Numbered from the stretch's first letter, positions 15,869 through 25,180 are shown. The stretch: DNA of 64,000 bases from Candidatus Villigracilis adiacens (GCA_016703605.1 JADJBU010000005.1:1-64000), one strand, 5' to 3'. Notes: generated from the letters alone by a model not told the origin. Numbers and translations: made by a program.

Positions 15869-16654
15869 TTAAACAAAAAACTCTTTGAGGATATCCGCAA
15901 CCGCCTGGGGATTTTGGTCGCAGATGTAGGGACCTTCGTTCGGAATTAATTTCATCGCGCCGTTCTTCAAAATGGAAAATGCAGGTTCGAGGCTTGCCCG
16001 CAAGGTATCATTTTCACCAGACATCACAAGGATGGGAATCTCAAGCGCAGATAACTGCTCTGCGAACGGTTGCTCGAACACGGCTTGATACGCGCCCTGC
16101 GCCGCCTCTCTCGCGGACTGGGTGAGGAGGACTTCCCTATGAACCGTATCCAACGGAAGGGCTGAATCTCGTTTACGGATCCGCTCCCAGACCTGGGTGA
16201 GATGCGAACCGTCTTCTGCAATTGCAAATGGTTTGAGGCTGGCTTTCAATCCGTTGATCTGCGTCTCATTCAACAACGGCGCACCCGATAAGATCATCTT
16301 CTGAATAAAGTCGGGGTGGTCATACGCCATTTGCACGGCGATGGCGGAGCCTGTGTGATGCCCGAACATAAAACAAGACTCCACACCGAGTTGGTGTAGA
16401 GCGGCATAAAGGGAGTCTGATAAATATCGGATGCTGAATCCGCCAGGAGGTGGGAAAGAGGCGCCGAATCCTGGGGTATCCAATGCCAGGGTGTGGAACG
16501 AGTCTGAGAGGAGAGTCATCAACGGCTCGAACATCACCCCCGAACTGGCGGTTTGGTGGAGCAGGACAAGCGGCGTACCCGAGACGCGATGCGCCTCGCG
16601 GTAATGGACCTGCCCTTCGGATGTTTCGGCATAGCCTTTGCGAATAATTGACAT
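15869..16654 (-). CDS. Alpha/beta-hydrolase-fold protein with His at the nucleophile elbow
   Basis: Protein of 261 aa from the ATG at 16654, which follows CCGGAGAGAG. A longer frame exists but would translate the operator. The fold is clear: TPLVLLHQTASSG, HTLALDTPGFGAS, FMFGHHTGSAIAVQMA, ILVMSGENDTL. The elbow reads G98-H99-H100-T101-G102, so His100 occupies the usual Ser/Asp/Cys position, and the late region (PNEGPYICDQNP) lacks the usual catalytic His. It may be a lyase, a binding protein or a hydrolase with another mechanism. First gene of the unit under operator 2. Confidence 0.8.
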   Translation of the reverse strand: MSIIRKGYAETSEGQVHYREAHRVSGTPLVLLHQTASSGVMFEPLMTLLSDSFHTLALDTPGFGASFPPPGGFSIRYLSDSLYAALHQLGVESCFMFGHHTGSAIAVQMAYDHPDFIQKMILSGAPLLNETQINGLKASLKPFAIAEDGSHLTQVWERIRKRDSALPLDTVHREVLLTQSAREAAQGAYQAVFEQPFAEQLSALEIPILVMSGENDTLRASLEPAFSILKNGAMKLIPNEGPYICDQNPQAVADILKEFFV

Positions 16655-16707
16655 CTCTCTCCGGAATGTTATAATGTTATAACATTTGACTGGTTTGGTC
16701 AAGACAG
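16648..16707. promoter_or_regulatory. GntR operator 2 in a divergent promoter
   Basis: TGTTATAATGTTATAACA at 16667-16684 is the reverse complement of the other two operators. Plus strand: TTGACA (16648-16653), 16 bp, TATAAT (16670-16675), reading toward the gene at 16777. Minus strand: TTGACC upstream, 17 bp, then TAACAT inside the operator, reading toward the hydrolase gene. A bound repressor would block both. Confidence 0.85.
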
Positions 16708-16776
16708 AAATTGTCCAAAATCCACCTCACCCCCTGCCCCTCTCCTGAATGAGAGGGGAGCAAAGGAGACCTCCCC

Positions 16777-17520
16777 ATGACAGACCAACTCGGCTACAGA
16801 AAAAAATTCGGTGTCATCCTCCCCAGCACGAACACGATCGTGGAACCTGAGTTCTACCGCATGACCGTGCCAGGCGTCACGCCGCATGTTTCGCGCATTC
16901 ACATCCGCGATCAAAAGCTCGATAGCGACGAAGCCTTTGTGCGCTTGCTTGAGCAGATCCGCGTGGAGATTCAATATGCGGTGGAGCGCGTCGTCACCGC
17001 CGAACCTGATTACATGGTGATGGGCATGAGCGCCGAAACGTTTTGGGACGGTGTGGAAGGCAACCGCAAGTTCACCAAGATGATCTCTGATTGGGCGGGC
17101 GGTTTGAAAGTGGCAACAGGCGCAGAAGCCTGTGAACGCGCGTTGAAATTATTCGGCGCAAAGAAGATCGGCGTGGTCACTCCGTATCAGCCAATTGGTG
17201 ATAAGAACGTCGCCCGCTTCTTCAACGACCTCGGCTTCGACGTGACCGCCATCAAGGGATTCCGCTGCCCGACTGCGATTGCGATCGCGAATGTTTCTCA
17301 AGATGAATTGCGCAACGCGCTCATCGAAGTCAACAAAGATGCCGATGTGCTCGTTCAGGTCGGCACGAACCTCAGCATGGTCAGCCTCGCCGACGAAGCC
17401 GAACGCTGGCTCGGTAAACCTGTCATCGCGATCAACGCCGCCACGTATTGGATGTCACTGCGGGATAATGGGATTGATGAGAAGGTGTATGGGTGCGGGA
17501 GGTTGTTGAGGGAGTTTTAG
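16777..17520 (+). CDS. Maleate isomerase / arylmalonate decarboxylase family protein
   Basis: Protein of 247 aa of the Asp/Glu racemase superfamily. The start FGVILPSTNTIVEPEFYRM and the block DYMVMGMSAETFWDG are typical of the maleate cis-trans isomerase/AMDase branch. The first catalytic Cys position is Ser85 and the second region reads LVQVGTNLSMVS without Cys, so neither classical Cys is present. An AAAGGAG lies before the ATG. It is the only plus-strand gene of the regulon, divergent from the hydrolase operon under operator 2. It could be an isomerase, decarboxylase or non-cysteine variant acting on an unsaturated diacid. Confidence 0.8.
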   Translation: MTDQLGYRKKFGVILPSTNTIVEPEFYRMTVPGVTPHVSRIHIRDQKLDSDEAFVRLLEQIRVEIQYAVERVVTAEPDYMVMGMSAETFWDGVEGNRKFTKMISDWAGGLKVATGAEACERALKLFGAKKIGVVTPYQPIGDKNVARFFNDLGFDVTAIKGFRCPTAIAIANVSQDELRNALIEVNKDADVLVQVGTNLSMVSLADEAERWLGKPVIAINAATYWMSLRDNGIDEKVYGCGRLLREF

Positions 17521-17529
17521 CGGCAAGTG

Positions 17530-17600
17530 GAAAGTGAATTCATACGAAAGAGGAAAGAAGAAAGAGAACCATCAACTTCTTTCCTCTTTCTTCTTTCCTC
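17530..17600. terminator. Purine-rich hairpin between convergent genes
   Basis: The 17-bp arms GAGGAAAGAAGAAAGAG (17530-17546) and CTCTTTCTTCTTTCCTC (17584-17600) are exact inverses around a 37-nt loop. It lies between the convergent isomerase-family and aldehyde dehydrogenase genes. There is no clear U-run, so it may be an mRNA end hairpin rather than an intrinsic terminator. Confidence 0.45.
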
Positions 17601-17628
17601 AACCAATAGTCAATCGTAAATCTAAAAT

Positions 17629-19074
17629 CTAAAACGGTCTCGGCGTCTCCCCCAACTCCAACGAAATCCACTTCAACTCGGTGAAATGCTCCACCGAATA
17701 TTTCCCACCACTGCGACCAATCCCCGACATGCCATACCCGCCAATCGGCGCCATCGGGTCAGACTGGAACGAATGCGCGCCGACATGCACCGACCCACAA
17801 CGAATTTTTCTTGCGGCGGTCATGCCGCGCACAAGGTCATTGGTCAGCACGCCCGCGCTCAAACCGTAATCGCTCTCATTCGCAACGGCGATCATCTCTT
17901 CGAACGACGGCACTTCCATCACCATCGCCACGGGACCAAACGTCTCTTCATCCCAACACGCGCCTGAACGCGGCGGGTTGTAAATGACCGTCGGTTGAAA
18001 TACAAGTCCGTTATGTACCGCGCCGCCCGTGAGAATTTCCGCGCCGCCATCTTTCGCGGCTTGAACATGTCGCACCACTTTATCCACCGCACGTTGATTG
18101 ATCAACGGACCATACGCCGTTTTCTCATCACGCAAATCGCCAAGATGTAAACTCGCCGCCTTCTTCGCCAACGCTTCGGCAAACGCGCGTCCATTCGGAG
18201 CTTCGACCAAAATGCGCGCGCTCGACATACAGATCTGCCCGCCATGCGTGAACGCACCCACCGCCGCGATCTCCGCCGCCTTGGTCACGTCAAAATCGTT
18301 CAAGACCAGTAATGGATTTTTCCCGCCCAACTCCAACTGCATCCGCTTCATGGATTGAATGGCGATCTCACCGATCTTCACTCCCGTCCCCGTGGAACCC
18401 GTCAACGCAATGCCATTCATTTTGGGATGTCTCGCCAGCGGACTTCCACACTCCGCGCCGAAGCCCGTCACCACGTTGAAGACTCCATCAGGAAGCCCCG
18501 CCTCTTTCATGACCTTCGCCAGTTCCACCGCAATAAGCGGAGTCTCCTCTGACGGCTTCGCGATGACGGCATTGCCTGCCCCCAACGGAAAGACGATCAT
18601 CTTCGCCAGCAGCACCAACGGCGCATTGAATGGCGATATCGCCAGCACTACCCCCACAGGTTCACGCACCACCATAGACATGCGATGCGGCTTTTCATTC
18701 GGCAACGTGTCCGCATACATGCGCCGCACTTCCCCCGCCGCCGTCCTCAGCACTGACGCGGTATACAGCACTTCATACTTTGCTTTCATCACCGCCGAAC
18801 CGCTTTCATCAATGAGCAGGTTCAGCAGGCGGTCATAATTCGCTTCGACGTTATCCGCGCACTTGAGCAGAATCTTCTCCCGTTCCGCAGGCGGCAACGC
18901 TGACCAATGCTCATACCCCTTGCGTGCCGATGTCACCGCCGCTTCAACATCCGCCTCCGTCCCCCGCGCCGTATGACCGAGAATCTCGCCCGTCATCGGC
19001 GCGTAGCTTGGAAACGTTTCGCCGTTTGCAGCAGGGACTTCGCGTCCATGGATGAAGTGTCCGTAAGTTTTCAT
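17629..19074 (-). CDS. NAD(P)-dependent aldehyde dehydrogenase
   Basis: Protein of 481 aa from the ATG at 19074, placed six bases after AAAAGGA; an in-frame Met seven codons upstream lies before the ribosome site. Family motifs are intact: GVVLAISPFNAPLVL, KPSEETP, ALTGSTGTG, the general base LELGGKNP, the nucleophile GQICMSS and EETFGPVAMV. It oxidises an aldehyde to an acid, perhaps the aldehyde made by the HpcH/HpaI-type aldolase or phytanal-like side-chain products (inference). Last gene of the operon that begins with the nitrilase. Confidence 0.9.
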   Translation of the reverse strand: MKTYGHFIHGREVPAANGETFPSYAPMTGEILGHTARGTEADVEAAVTSARKGYEHWSALPPAEREKILLKCADNVEANYDRLLNLLIDESGSAVMKAKYEVLYTASVLRTAAGEVRRMYADTLPNEKPHRMSMVVREPVGVVLAISPFNAPLVLLAKMIVFPLGAGNAVIAKPSEETPLIAVELAKVMKEAGLPDGVFNVVTGFGAECGSPLARHPKMNGIALTGSTGTGVKIGEIAIQSMKRMQLELGGKNPLLVLNDFDVTKAAEIAAVGAFTHGGQICMSSARILVEAPNGRAFAEALAKKAASLHLGDLRDEKTAYGPLINQRAVDKVVRHVQAAKDGGAEILTGGAVHNGLVFQPTVIYNPPRSGACWDEETFGPVAMVMEVPSFEEMIAVANESDYGLSAGVLTNDLVRGMTAARKIRCGSVHVGAHSFQSDPMAPIGGYGMSGIGRSGGKYSVEHFTELKWISLELGETPRPF

Positions 19075-19190
19075 TGTCATTCCTTTTAAACACAAAGGAC
19101 ACGAAGATCACTAAGGTTGGAAGACTGATGAGCGAATAGCCTTCCGAAAGATTTTCTTTGTGTACTTTGTGCCCTTCGTGGTTAAAGATC

Positions 19191-20389
<1,199 letters not shown>

Positions 20390-22057
20390 CTACTGTTCAC
20401 TGACAATCGGCTCCGCAATATGCCACGGTCTGCCATTCAAAACATCTGTCTTTTGCGAAACCATCTTATTGACCGACGCCGCAGGATGAATTTCCGCAAC
20501 CGTCAAGCCATCGCCTTGCGACATTGTTATCACGGGATAATTGATATTGCCATCGAACGGTCGGTTCTTCCATTCCGTCCACAACGTAAAATCTTCAGTG
20601 ATGGCATAAATGCCGCTGTCGCTTTTACTCGCCACGATCACATTCATGCGGTTTTCAGCCGCACGTTCTTTGAAACCCAACTCCACTTCCCACTTCTCCA
20701 AGATCAACGTCGGCACCGCCACCACTTCCACATCCTTCAACGCCGCAAGCCGAAACGTCTCAGGGTAAATCGCATCATTGCCGATCACCAACGCCACGCG
20801 CCCCCACTCCGCATCGAACACAGTCATCTCATCGCCCAACTTCGACCACGCATGTCTGCCCGACTTGTGCAATTGTGGCTGCTTCAATACAACGCCATCT
20901 TTATTAAACATCACACCCACATGCATTCCATCTTCCACAATAGACGTCGCCACATACGCATCTTTCAATTCGCTTTGCAACGCACAAATCATCTCAAACG
21001 ATTCTTTTTCCGCATTATCTAAATCAGTTATGTGGAATAACTCTGGGAGGACAATTAATTTAACTCCAGCTTTTTCCCCCTCCGCAATCATCTTCAACGC
21101 GGAAGCAACCGCTTCTTTGCCTTGACCTGAAACCTGCCCCGCCCCCGCAAGCAGACTCTCCGCCCCAGGCGTTTTCCCGCCACTCGTTGACTCCACCCCA
21201 AGCGGCGCATACAACTCAGGTCTGCGCGTGGACATGATATCCGTGCCATCGGGGCGAAGTTTATTATCAGCTTCGCTCAAGTCAAAATCTGCAAAGACCA
21301 CTGCTTCGCCTTTCATTGGCGCTTTGGCTAAGACTGTCCCATCGGGCGCAACGATCTGACTCTCACCCGCGCCTTCGAGAAAACTCGGGTCAATCTTGAG
21401 TCGTGCCGCCACAGCTTCGCGCATCTCCTCTGGCACCAACGACCCGACCTTGTTCGCCGCAACGACGAACACCTTGTTCTCCGCCGCCCTCACAGGGATA
21501 TGCAATGATGCTTCATCATGTGCAAATGAGTTCAGACTATTGAGCAGCATCTGCGGACGTCTTACCGCCAATGCCCGCGCCACCTCAGGGATGACTCCGT
21601 CCATGCAGGCGTACATACCCACCCGCCCCACTTCCGTTTCAAGGATCGGCGCGATCGTTGTGGACTTCTCAAGGAAGTTATTTTCATTACCCATCAAAAT
21701 CTGCTTATCGGTCAACCCGACCACATTCCCCGCTGGGTCGAACAAAACATTCGTGCCTGAAACTTTGCCATCATCACGTTTTAGTGTGACGTTGATCTTG
21801 ATATAGCAGCCATGTTCTTTGGCTTTACTGCCGATCGCGTGGATAAAAACATCGTCGAGCGAAACAGCCACCCCGTAGCAATGAGCCGCGTCTCTGTACC
21901 AGGCGATGTGATTGACAAATTCAGGCAGAACGATCACATCCGGCTTGACCTTCGCCGCTTCGTCTATCATCCGCATACAAGTTTGCAGATTCGCAGCAAC
22001 ATCTGCCACCACGCCAAACTGCACCGCCGCCACTCGAATTTTGTTTTTACCAGCCAA
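20390..22057 (-). CDS. Tandem double-nitrilase protein (C-terminal half degenerate)
   Basis: Protein of about 555 aa with two nitrilase-superfamily domains. The start is the TTG at 22057, directly after GTGGAGGAAGTC; a longer frame would translate the operator. Domain 1 (about 5-280) has a full triad: Glu46 (VIVLPEF), Lys118 (GLTDKQIL) and Cys151 (YACMDG). Domain 2 keeps Glu (LIVLPELF) but reads ALVIGNDAIYPE where Cys is expected, so it is probably inactive or structural. Nitrilase-fold enzymes cleave nitriles or amides; here an amide or carbamoyl pyrrole fragment is possible. First gene of the operon under operator 3. Confidence 0.85.
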   Translation of the reverse strand: MAGKNKIRVAAVQFGVVADVAANLQTCMRMIDEAAKVKPDVIVLPEFVNHIAWYRDAAHCYGVAVSLDDVFIHAIGSKAKEHGCYIKINVTLKRDDGKVSGTNVLFDPAGNVVGLTDKQILMGNENNFLEKSTTIAPILETEVGRVGMYACMDGVIPEVARALAVRRPQMLLNSLNSFAHDEASLHIPVRAAENKVFVVAANKVGSLVPEEMREAVAARLKIDPSFLEGAGESQIVAPDGTVLAKAPMKGEAVVFADFDLSEADNKLRPDGTDIMSTRRPELYAPLGVESTSGGKTPGAESLLAGAGQVSGQGKEAVASALKMIAEGEKAGVKLIVLPELFHITDLDNAEKESFEMICALQSELKDAYVATSIVEDGMHVGVMFNKDGVVLKQPQLHKSGRHAWSKLGDEMTVFDAEWGRVALVIGNDAIYPETFRLAALKDVEVVAVPTLILEKWEVELGFKERAAENRMNVIVASKSDSGIYAITEDFTLWTEWKNRPFDGNINYPVITMSQGDGLTVAEIHPAASVNKMVSQKTDVLNGRPWHIAEPIVSEQ

Positions 22058-22078
22058 AGACTTCCTCCACAGGCTAAA

Positions 22079-22125
22079 TGTTATAACATTATAACAATAT
22101 ACCGCAGAGAAACCACTTTTGTCAA
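22079..22125 (-). promoter_or_regulatory. GntR operator 3 with promoter of the nitrilase operon
   Basis: Minus strand TTGACA (22125-22120), 18 bp, TATATT (22101-22096). TGTTATAACATTATAACA at 22079-22096 overlaps the -10 and the expected start. The sequence and flanks are nearly identical to operator 1. It lies 22 bp upstream of the TTG start. Confidence 0.85.
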
Positions 22126-22454
22126 CTTTGATTCCATGGGCAAAAGGCGGGGAGAAAACACGCGCCAATTTCAATCGGATTTTTCAATTCATCGAAATAT
22201 CTCTGATGTCGAAACTGCCATATCCTCTTATCAGAAAACATCTTTGCTCGAGTCTCACCGCCCGCGTTACGAGGCTCGACTGCCGTTTTTGCAAAGTCGT
22301 TCGATAAGCCTGTATCAAGGGGAAAGGCTAAACGCGAAGAATGCGAACGCAGCGAGTATCGCGAATATCAAACCGCGCTTTTGCCCTTTTCGTGAAATTC
22401 GCGCTACGGTTTTCTGACTTTACAATAGCCATGCGCGGATTGCGCGCTTTTCTT
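22126..22454. other. Intergenic stretch without recognised content
   Basis: Between the nitrilase promoter and the MITE-like repeat I see no convincing gene, tRNA or conserved motif. A small palindromic patch (GCGAAG...CTTCGC-like, ATTCGCG/CGCGAAT) occurs around 22335-22410. The small frames here have no ribosome sites. Confidence 0.5.
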
Positions 22455-22589
22455 GTGTGCAAGCAAAGGTTGTCAGTTTGGACTGCAAAATCTCCTGGTT
22501 TTGCTCGAAAGTCGGGCGCTGTCGTGGCGCCGTTGGCGCCACGACAGCGCCGCTTTCGACTCCGTGCCTGACATGTTTTGCTTGCACAC
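22455..22589. repeat. MITE-like repeat, copy 1
   Basis: 135 bp with perfect 13-bp terminal inverted repeats GTGTGCAAGCAAA (22455-22467) and TTTGCTTGCACAC (22577-22589). The inside (GTTGTCAGTTTGGACTGC, then CTCCTGxTTTTGCTCGAAAG) recurs in inverted orientation at 45413-45540. It includes the strong inner palindrome GGCGCCGTTGGCGCC. It ends 6 bp before the tRNA promoter. Confidence 0.85.
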
Positions 22590-22595
22590 CTTTTC

Positions 22596-22624
22596 TTGAC
22601 AATCCCATTAAGTGCGTGTAAAAT
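22596..22624 (+). promoter_or_regulatory. tRNA operon promoter
   Basis: TTGACA (22596-22601), 17 bp, TAAAAT (22619-22624); the first tRNA begins at 22655. Near-consensus sigma-70-type promoter. Confidence 0.85.
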
Positions 22625-22654
22625 GACGACCGCTTAACAAAAGAATATGGTTTG

Positions 22655-22727
22655 GCCGAGATAGCTCAGTTGGTAGAGCACGCGACTGAAAATCGCGGTG
22701 TCCCCAGTTCGATCCTGGGTCTCGGCA
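22655..22727 (+). tRNA. tRNA-Phe (GAA)
   Basis: 73 nt. Acceptor GCCGAGA pairs with TCTCGGC, with discriminator A. The D-arm is AGCTCAGTTGGTAGAGC, the anticodon loop CTGAAAA with GAA, and the T-loop GTTCGATCC. CCA is not encoded. Confidence 0.95.
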
Positions 22728-22751
22728 CTCTCGACCAAACCGGTCGATAAC

Positions 22752-22823
<72 letters not shown>

Positions 22824-22881
22824 CAAACTGGAGGATTGCAGATTGAAGTTTCCTTTCGGTCAGCAATCCTTTTGTTTATTA

Positions 22882-22952
22882 GGCGTCGTGGCCAAGTGGT
22901 AAGGCAAGGGTCTGCAAAACCCTCATCACGGGTTCAAATCCCGTCGACGCCT
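22882..22952 (+). tRNA. tRNA-Cys (GCA)
   Basis: 71 nt. Acceptor GGCGTCG pairs with CGACGCC, with discriminator T. The anticodon loop is CTGCAAA with GCA, and the T-loop GTTCAAATC. Last of the three-tRNA operon; CCA is not encoded. Confidence 0.95.
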
Positions 22953-22986
22953 CAAAAAAACAGACCCGGTCGGGTCTGTTTTTTTA
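22953..22986. terminator. Bidirectional terminator (tRNA operon / tyrS)
   Basis: CAGACCCG-GT-CGGGTCTG hairpin with an A-run before and a T-run after, so it works for the plus-strand tRNA transcript and for the convergent tyrS transcript. Confidence 0.85.
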
Positions 22987-23022
22987 TTGAGTTTCGGCGC
23001 CTGTCAAATCGCGGAATGCGCG

Positions 23023-24234
23023 TTATTTAACTCGCAGGAAGCGACGCTTTCCAACCTGCAACACGCCGGGGTGCGGAAAGACTGCATCGCCGCGTTCAAG
23101 GACTTCTCCGTCAAGCCGAACCCCCTTTTGATCGATGAGTTGACGCGCCTTGCTCTTGCTTTCCACCATGCCCGCCGCGAGAATTACATCCACCACAGCC
23201 TGCCCAGCCAGCAATTCATATTCAGGCATCTCATCGGGGATTTCCTTCTGCTGGAACGTCTTCACAAAATGTTCCTGGGCGGCGGCGGACTCCTCATCGG
23301 TGTAGAAAATGCTGGTAATCTCTTTTGCCATTTTCATCTTCGCGTCGCGCGGATGAAGCGCCCCAGACGCGACGTCCTTTTCGATCTGCTCGATCTCCCG
23401 CGGACTAAACCGGGTTACAAGCCGCATGTAAATTCCCATCGCCGAATCCGGGACGGACATCAACTTCCCGAACATATCATCCGCACCGGTATTGATCGGG
23501 ACAATATTCCCCGTGGATTTGGACATTCTCTGCACACCATCCGTACCGGGCAGAATACCGGTGATAATGCCGACCAGGGGCTTTTGACCCAGCGCCTCCT
23601 GCAGTTTGCGTCCCGCTACAATGATGTTAAACAACTGGTCTGAACCGCCTACCTGAACATCGGTCTGCATGGCGGCGGCATCGTATCCCTGCATCAGGGC
23701 GTAGAAGGTCTCGTGCAGGTAGATCGGTTCGCCCTTATCGAGACGTTTGGCAAAGTTCTCGCGCGCCAAAAACTGTTGAACGGTAAAGTTCTGCCCAAGC
23801 CTGATCAGGTCTACAAGTGAAAGTTCACCCAGCCATTCGCCGTTATAGCGGACTTTTGTCTTGCCCCTGTCCAATACGCGAAAAGCCTGCTCCGCGTAGG
23901 TTTTGGCATTTTCAGCAACCTGCTCCTGTGTCAACACAGGGCGCGCCTTATTCTTATCAGACGGGTCGCCCACCAACGCGGTGTAGTTACCGATCAGAAA
24001 GGTCACTTCATGCCCCAGGTCCTGAAACTGGCGCAGCTTGCGCATGGAGATGGTGTGTCCCAAATGCAGATCGGTGGATGTGGGATCGTAACCACAATAC
24101 ACCCGCAGCGGACGGTTTTCTTTTTCAGCGCCAAGCAGCCGTTCGCGGAGTTCCCGCGCCATATTCTTTTGAAGTTCCTCATCCCCGTAATCGGCTCCCT
24201 GCATCAACAATTCAACTTGTTCTTCGATGTTCAT
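23023..24234 (-). CDS. tyrS: Tyrosyl-tRNA synthetase
   Basis: Protein of 403 aa, class I aminoacyl-tRNA synthetase charging tRNA-Tyr. HIGH motif as HLGH (57-60) in GYDPTSTDLHLGHTISMRKL; KMSKS motif as RMSKS in GVQRMSKSTGNIVP; QVGGSDQLFNI in between. A C-terminal S4 domain (SKSKARQLIDQKGVRLDGEVLERGDAV) binds the tRNA. The layout is that of the TyrZ-like bacterial type. It is transcribed toward the tRNA operon and shares its terminator. A long leader precedes it. Confidence 0.97.
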   Translation of the reverse strand: MNIEEQVELLMQGADYGDEELQKNMARELRERLLGAEKENRPLRVYCGYDPTSTDLHLGHTISMRKLRQFQDLGHEVTFLIGNYTALVGDPSDKNKARPVLTQEQVAENAKTYAEQAFRVLDRGKTKVRYNGEWLGELSLVDLIRLGQNFTVQQFLARENFAKRLDKGEPIYLHETFYALMQGYDAAAMQTDVQVGGSDQLFNIIVAGRKLQEALGQKPLVGIITGILPGTDGVQRMSKSTGNIVPINTGADDMFGKLMSVPDSAMGIYMRLVTRFSPREIEQIEKDVASGALHPRDAKMKMAKEITSIFYTDEESAAAQEHFVKTFQQKEIPDEMPEYELLAGQAVVDVILAAGMVESKSKARQLIDQKGVRLDGEVLERGDAVFPHPGVLQVGKRRFLRVK

Positions 24235-24496
24235 TCGGCTCTCCTGATCCTGGTTTCGTGCCGCAAAGCCTGCTTTGCGAAGTATCGGTCATTCTCCTTG
24301 CGCGATTTCAGCGCAGGGACGGCAAGCCGCCCGGTCGTCCCGAAAAAAACGCTATAAAAAATCAAAAACGCGCCCGCGATGATGGGGCGCGTTCAATTCA
24401 CACCATCGCACGCGGCTATGGGTGCTGGTAATAAGAACGGCGCATAAACTTCCCGGGCAACATGCCGATATTATACAACAGGAACCCTACTGCGAC
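24235..24496 (-). promoter_or_regulatory. tyrS promoter and structured leader
   Basis: Minus-strand TTGTCG, 17 bp, TATAAT ends near 24473, giving a leader of about 230 nt. The leader holds a strong hairpin (AACGCGCCC...GGGCGCGTT, 24362-24392) followed by T-rich sequence, then a second GGGACG...CGTCCC stem closer to the gene. This looks like an attenuator, but I do not see the T-box TGGNACCGCG core. The first hairpin could instead end the upstream lipoprotein transcript. Confidence 0.45.
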
Positions 24497-25158
24497 AAAT
24501 TGATCGGGAACGCCCACGGACCGCGGACAGTATAAAACTCGTCGCTGTAAACGATCTGCTCTGCCTGCTCCTGCGACATCTCCGCCGGTCTGGAAACGAT
24601 CTGCATGGTCAACACGCCATTCACATCCACGCAATCGAGCGAAATGCCGGTCCCGCGTTCAAGCATCGCCTGCTGAATCTTCGGCATGTAAATATCGCAA
24701 TAATCTTCGGGCTGCGGCGGCGCGGCAATCGCCTCAATCGTGATAAGCGCATTGGTCAGGTCGGCATCCGGCGCAACGACAAAAGTCAGCGTATCGCAGC
24801 GCAAACCGGGCTGCCCATTGGCGGCTTCCTGCAAACTTAATAAAGTCGCGCCGTATTCCTGCAAAAACGCGCCGCCGTAAGTCAGGCTTGCCGCCCAAAT
24901 GGACCAATCAGAAGCATCCGGCAGGTTGTAGCATACATCCGCATTGAGATTCTTGCCCTCCAGCCAGGCGCGGTTAACATTGATATTAATACCGGCGGCA
25001 GACTGCGGCGCCGCAGCAACATTCGCCTGCGCGGTCGGATAGGACGCATCAATATACGCCGTGGCTGTCGGCAAAAGGTCCGGCAGAACCACCTGCGAAT
25101 CTGGAGCAGGCGCGCAAGCCGCCAGCAAAAAACATAAGAGGATGGAAATTTTCTTCAT
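24487..25158 (-). CDS. Predicted lipoprotein of unknown function
   Basis: Protein of 223 aa. A signal peptide with lipobox LLAAC places the mature Cys at about residue 15, so it is exported and lipid-anchored on the outer face of the membrane. The mature part is Pro/Ala-rich at first, then has four later Cys (VCYNL, LRCDTL, DYCDIY, LDCVDV) that could form disulphides. No family recognised. Upstream is the TIGR01777 epimerase, 22 bp away on the same strand, so the two may be co-transcribed. Confidence 0.75.
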   Translation of the reverse strand: MKKISILLCFLLAACAPAPDSQVVLPDLLPTATAYIDASYPTAQANVAAAPQSAAGININVNRAWLEGKNLNADVCYNLPDASDWSIWAASLTYGGAFLQEYGATLLSLQEAANGQPGLRCDTLTFVVAPDADLTNALITIEAIAAPPQPEDYCDIYMPKIQQAMLERGTGISLDCVDVNGVLTMQIVSRPAEMSQEQAEQIVYSDEFYTVRGPWAFPINLSQ

Positions 25159-25180
25159 GAGTTTGATCTACTCCTTTGGC

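Noticed and set aside
24235..24420. Classical T-box riboswitch before tyrS
   Set aside because: The TGGNACCGCG core was not found; only terminator-like hairpins are present.
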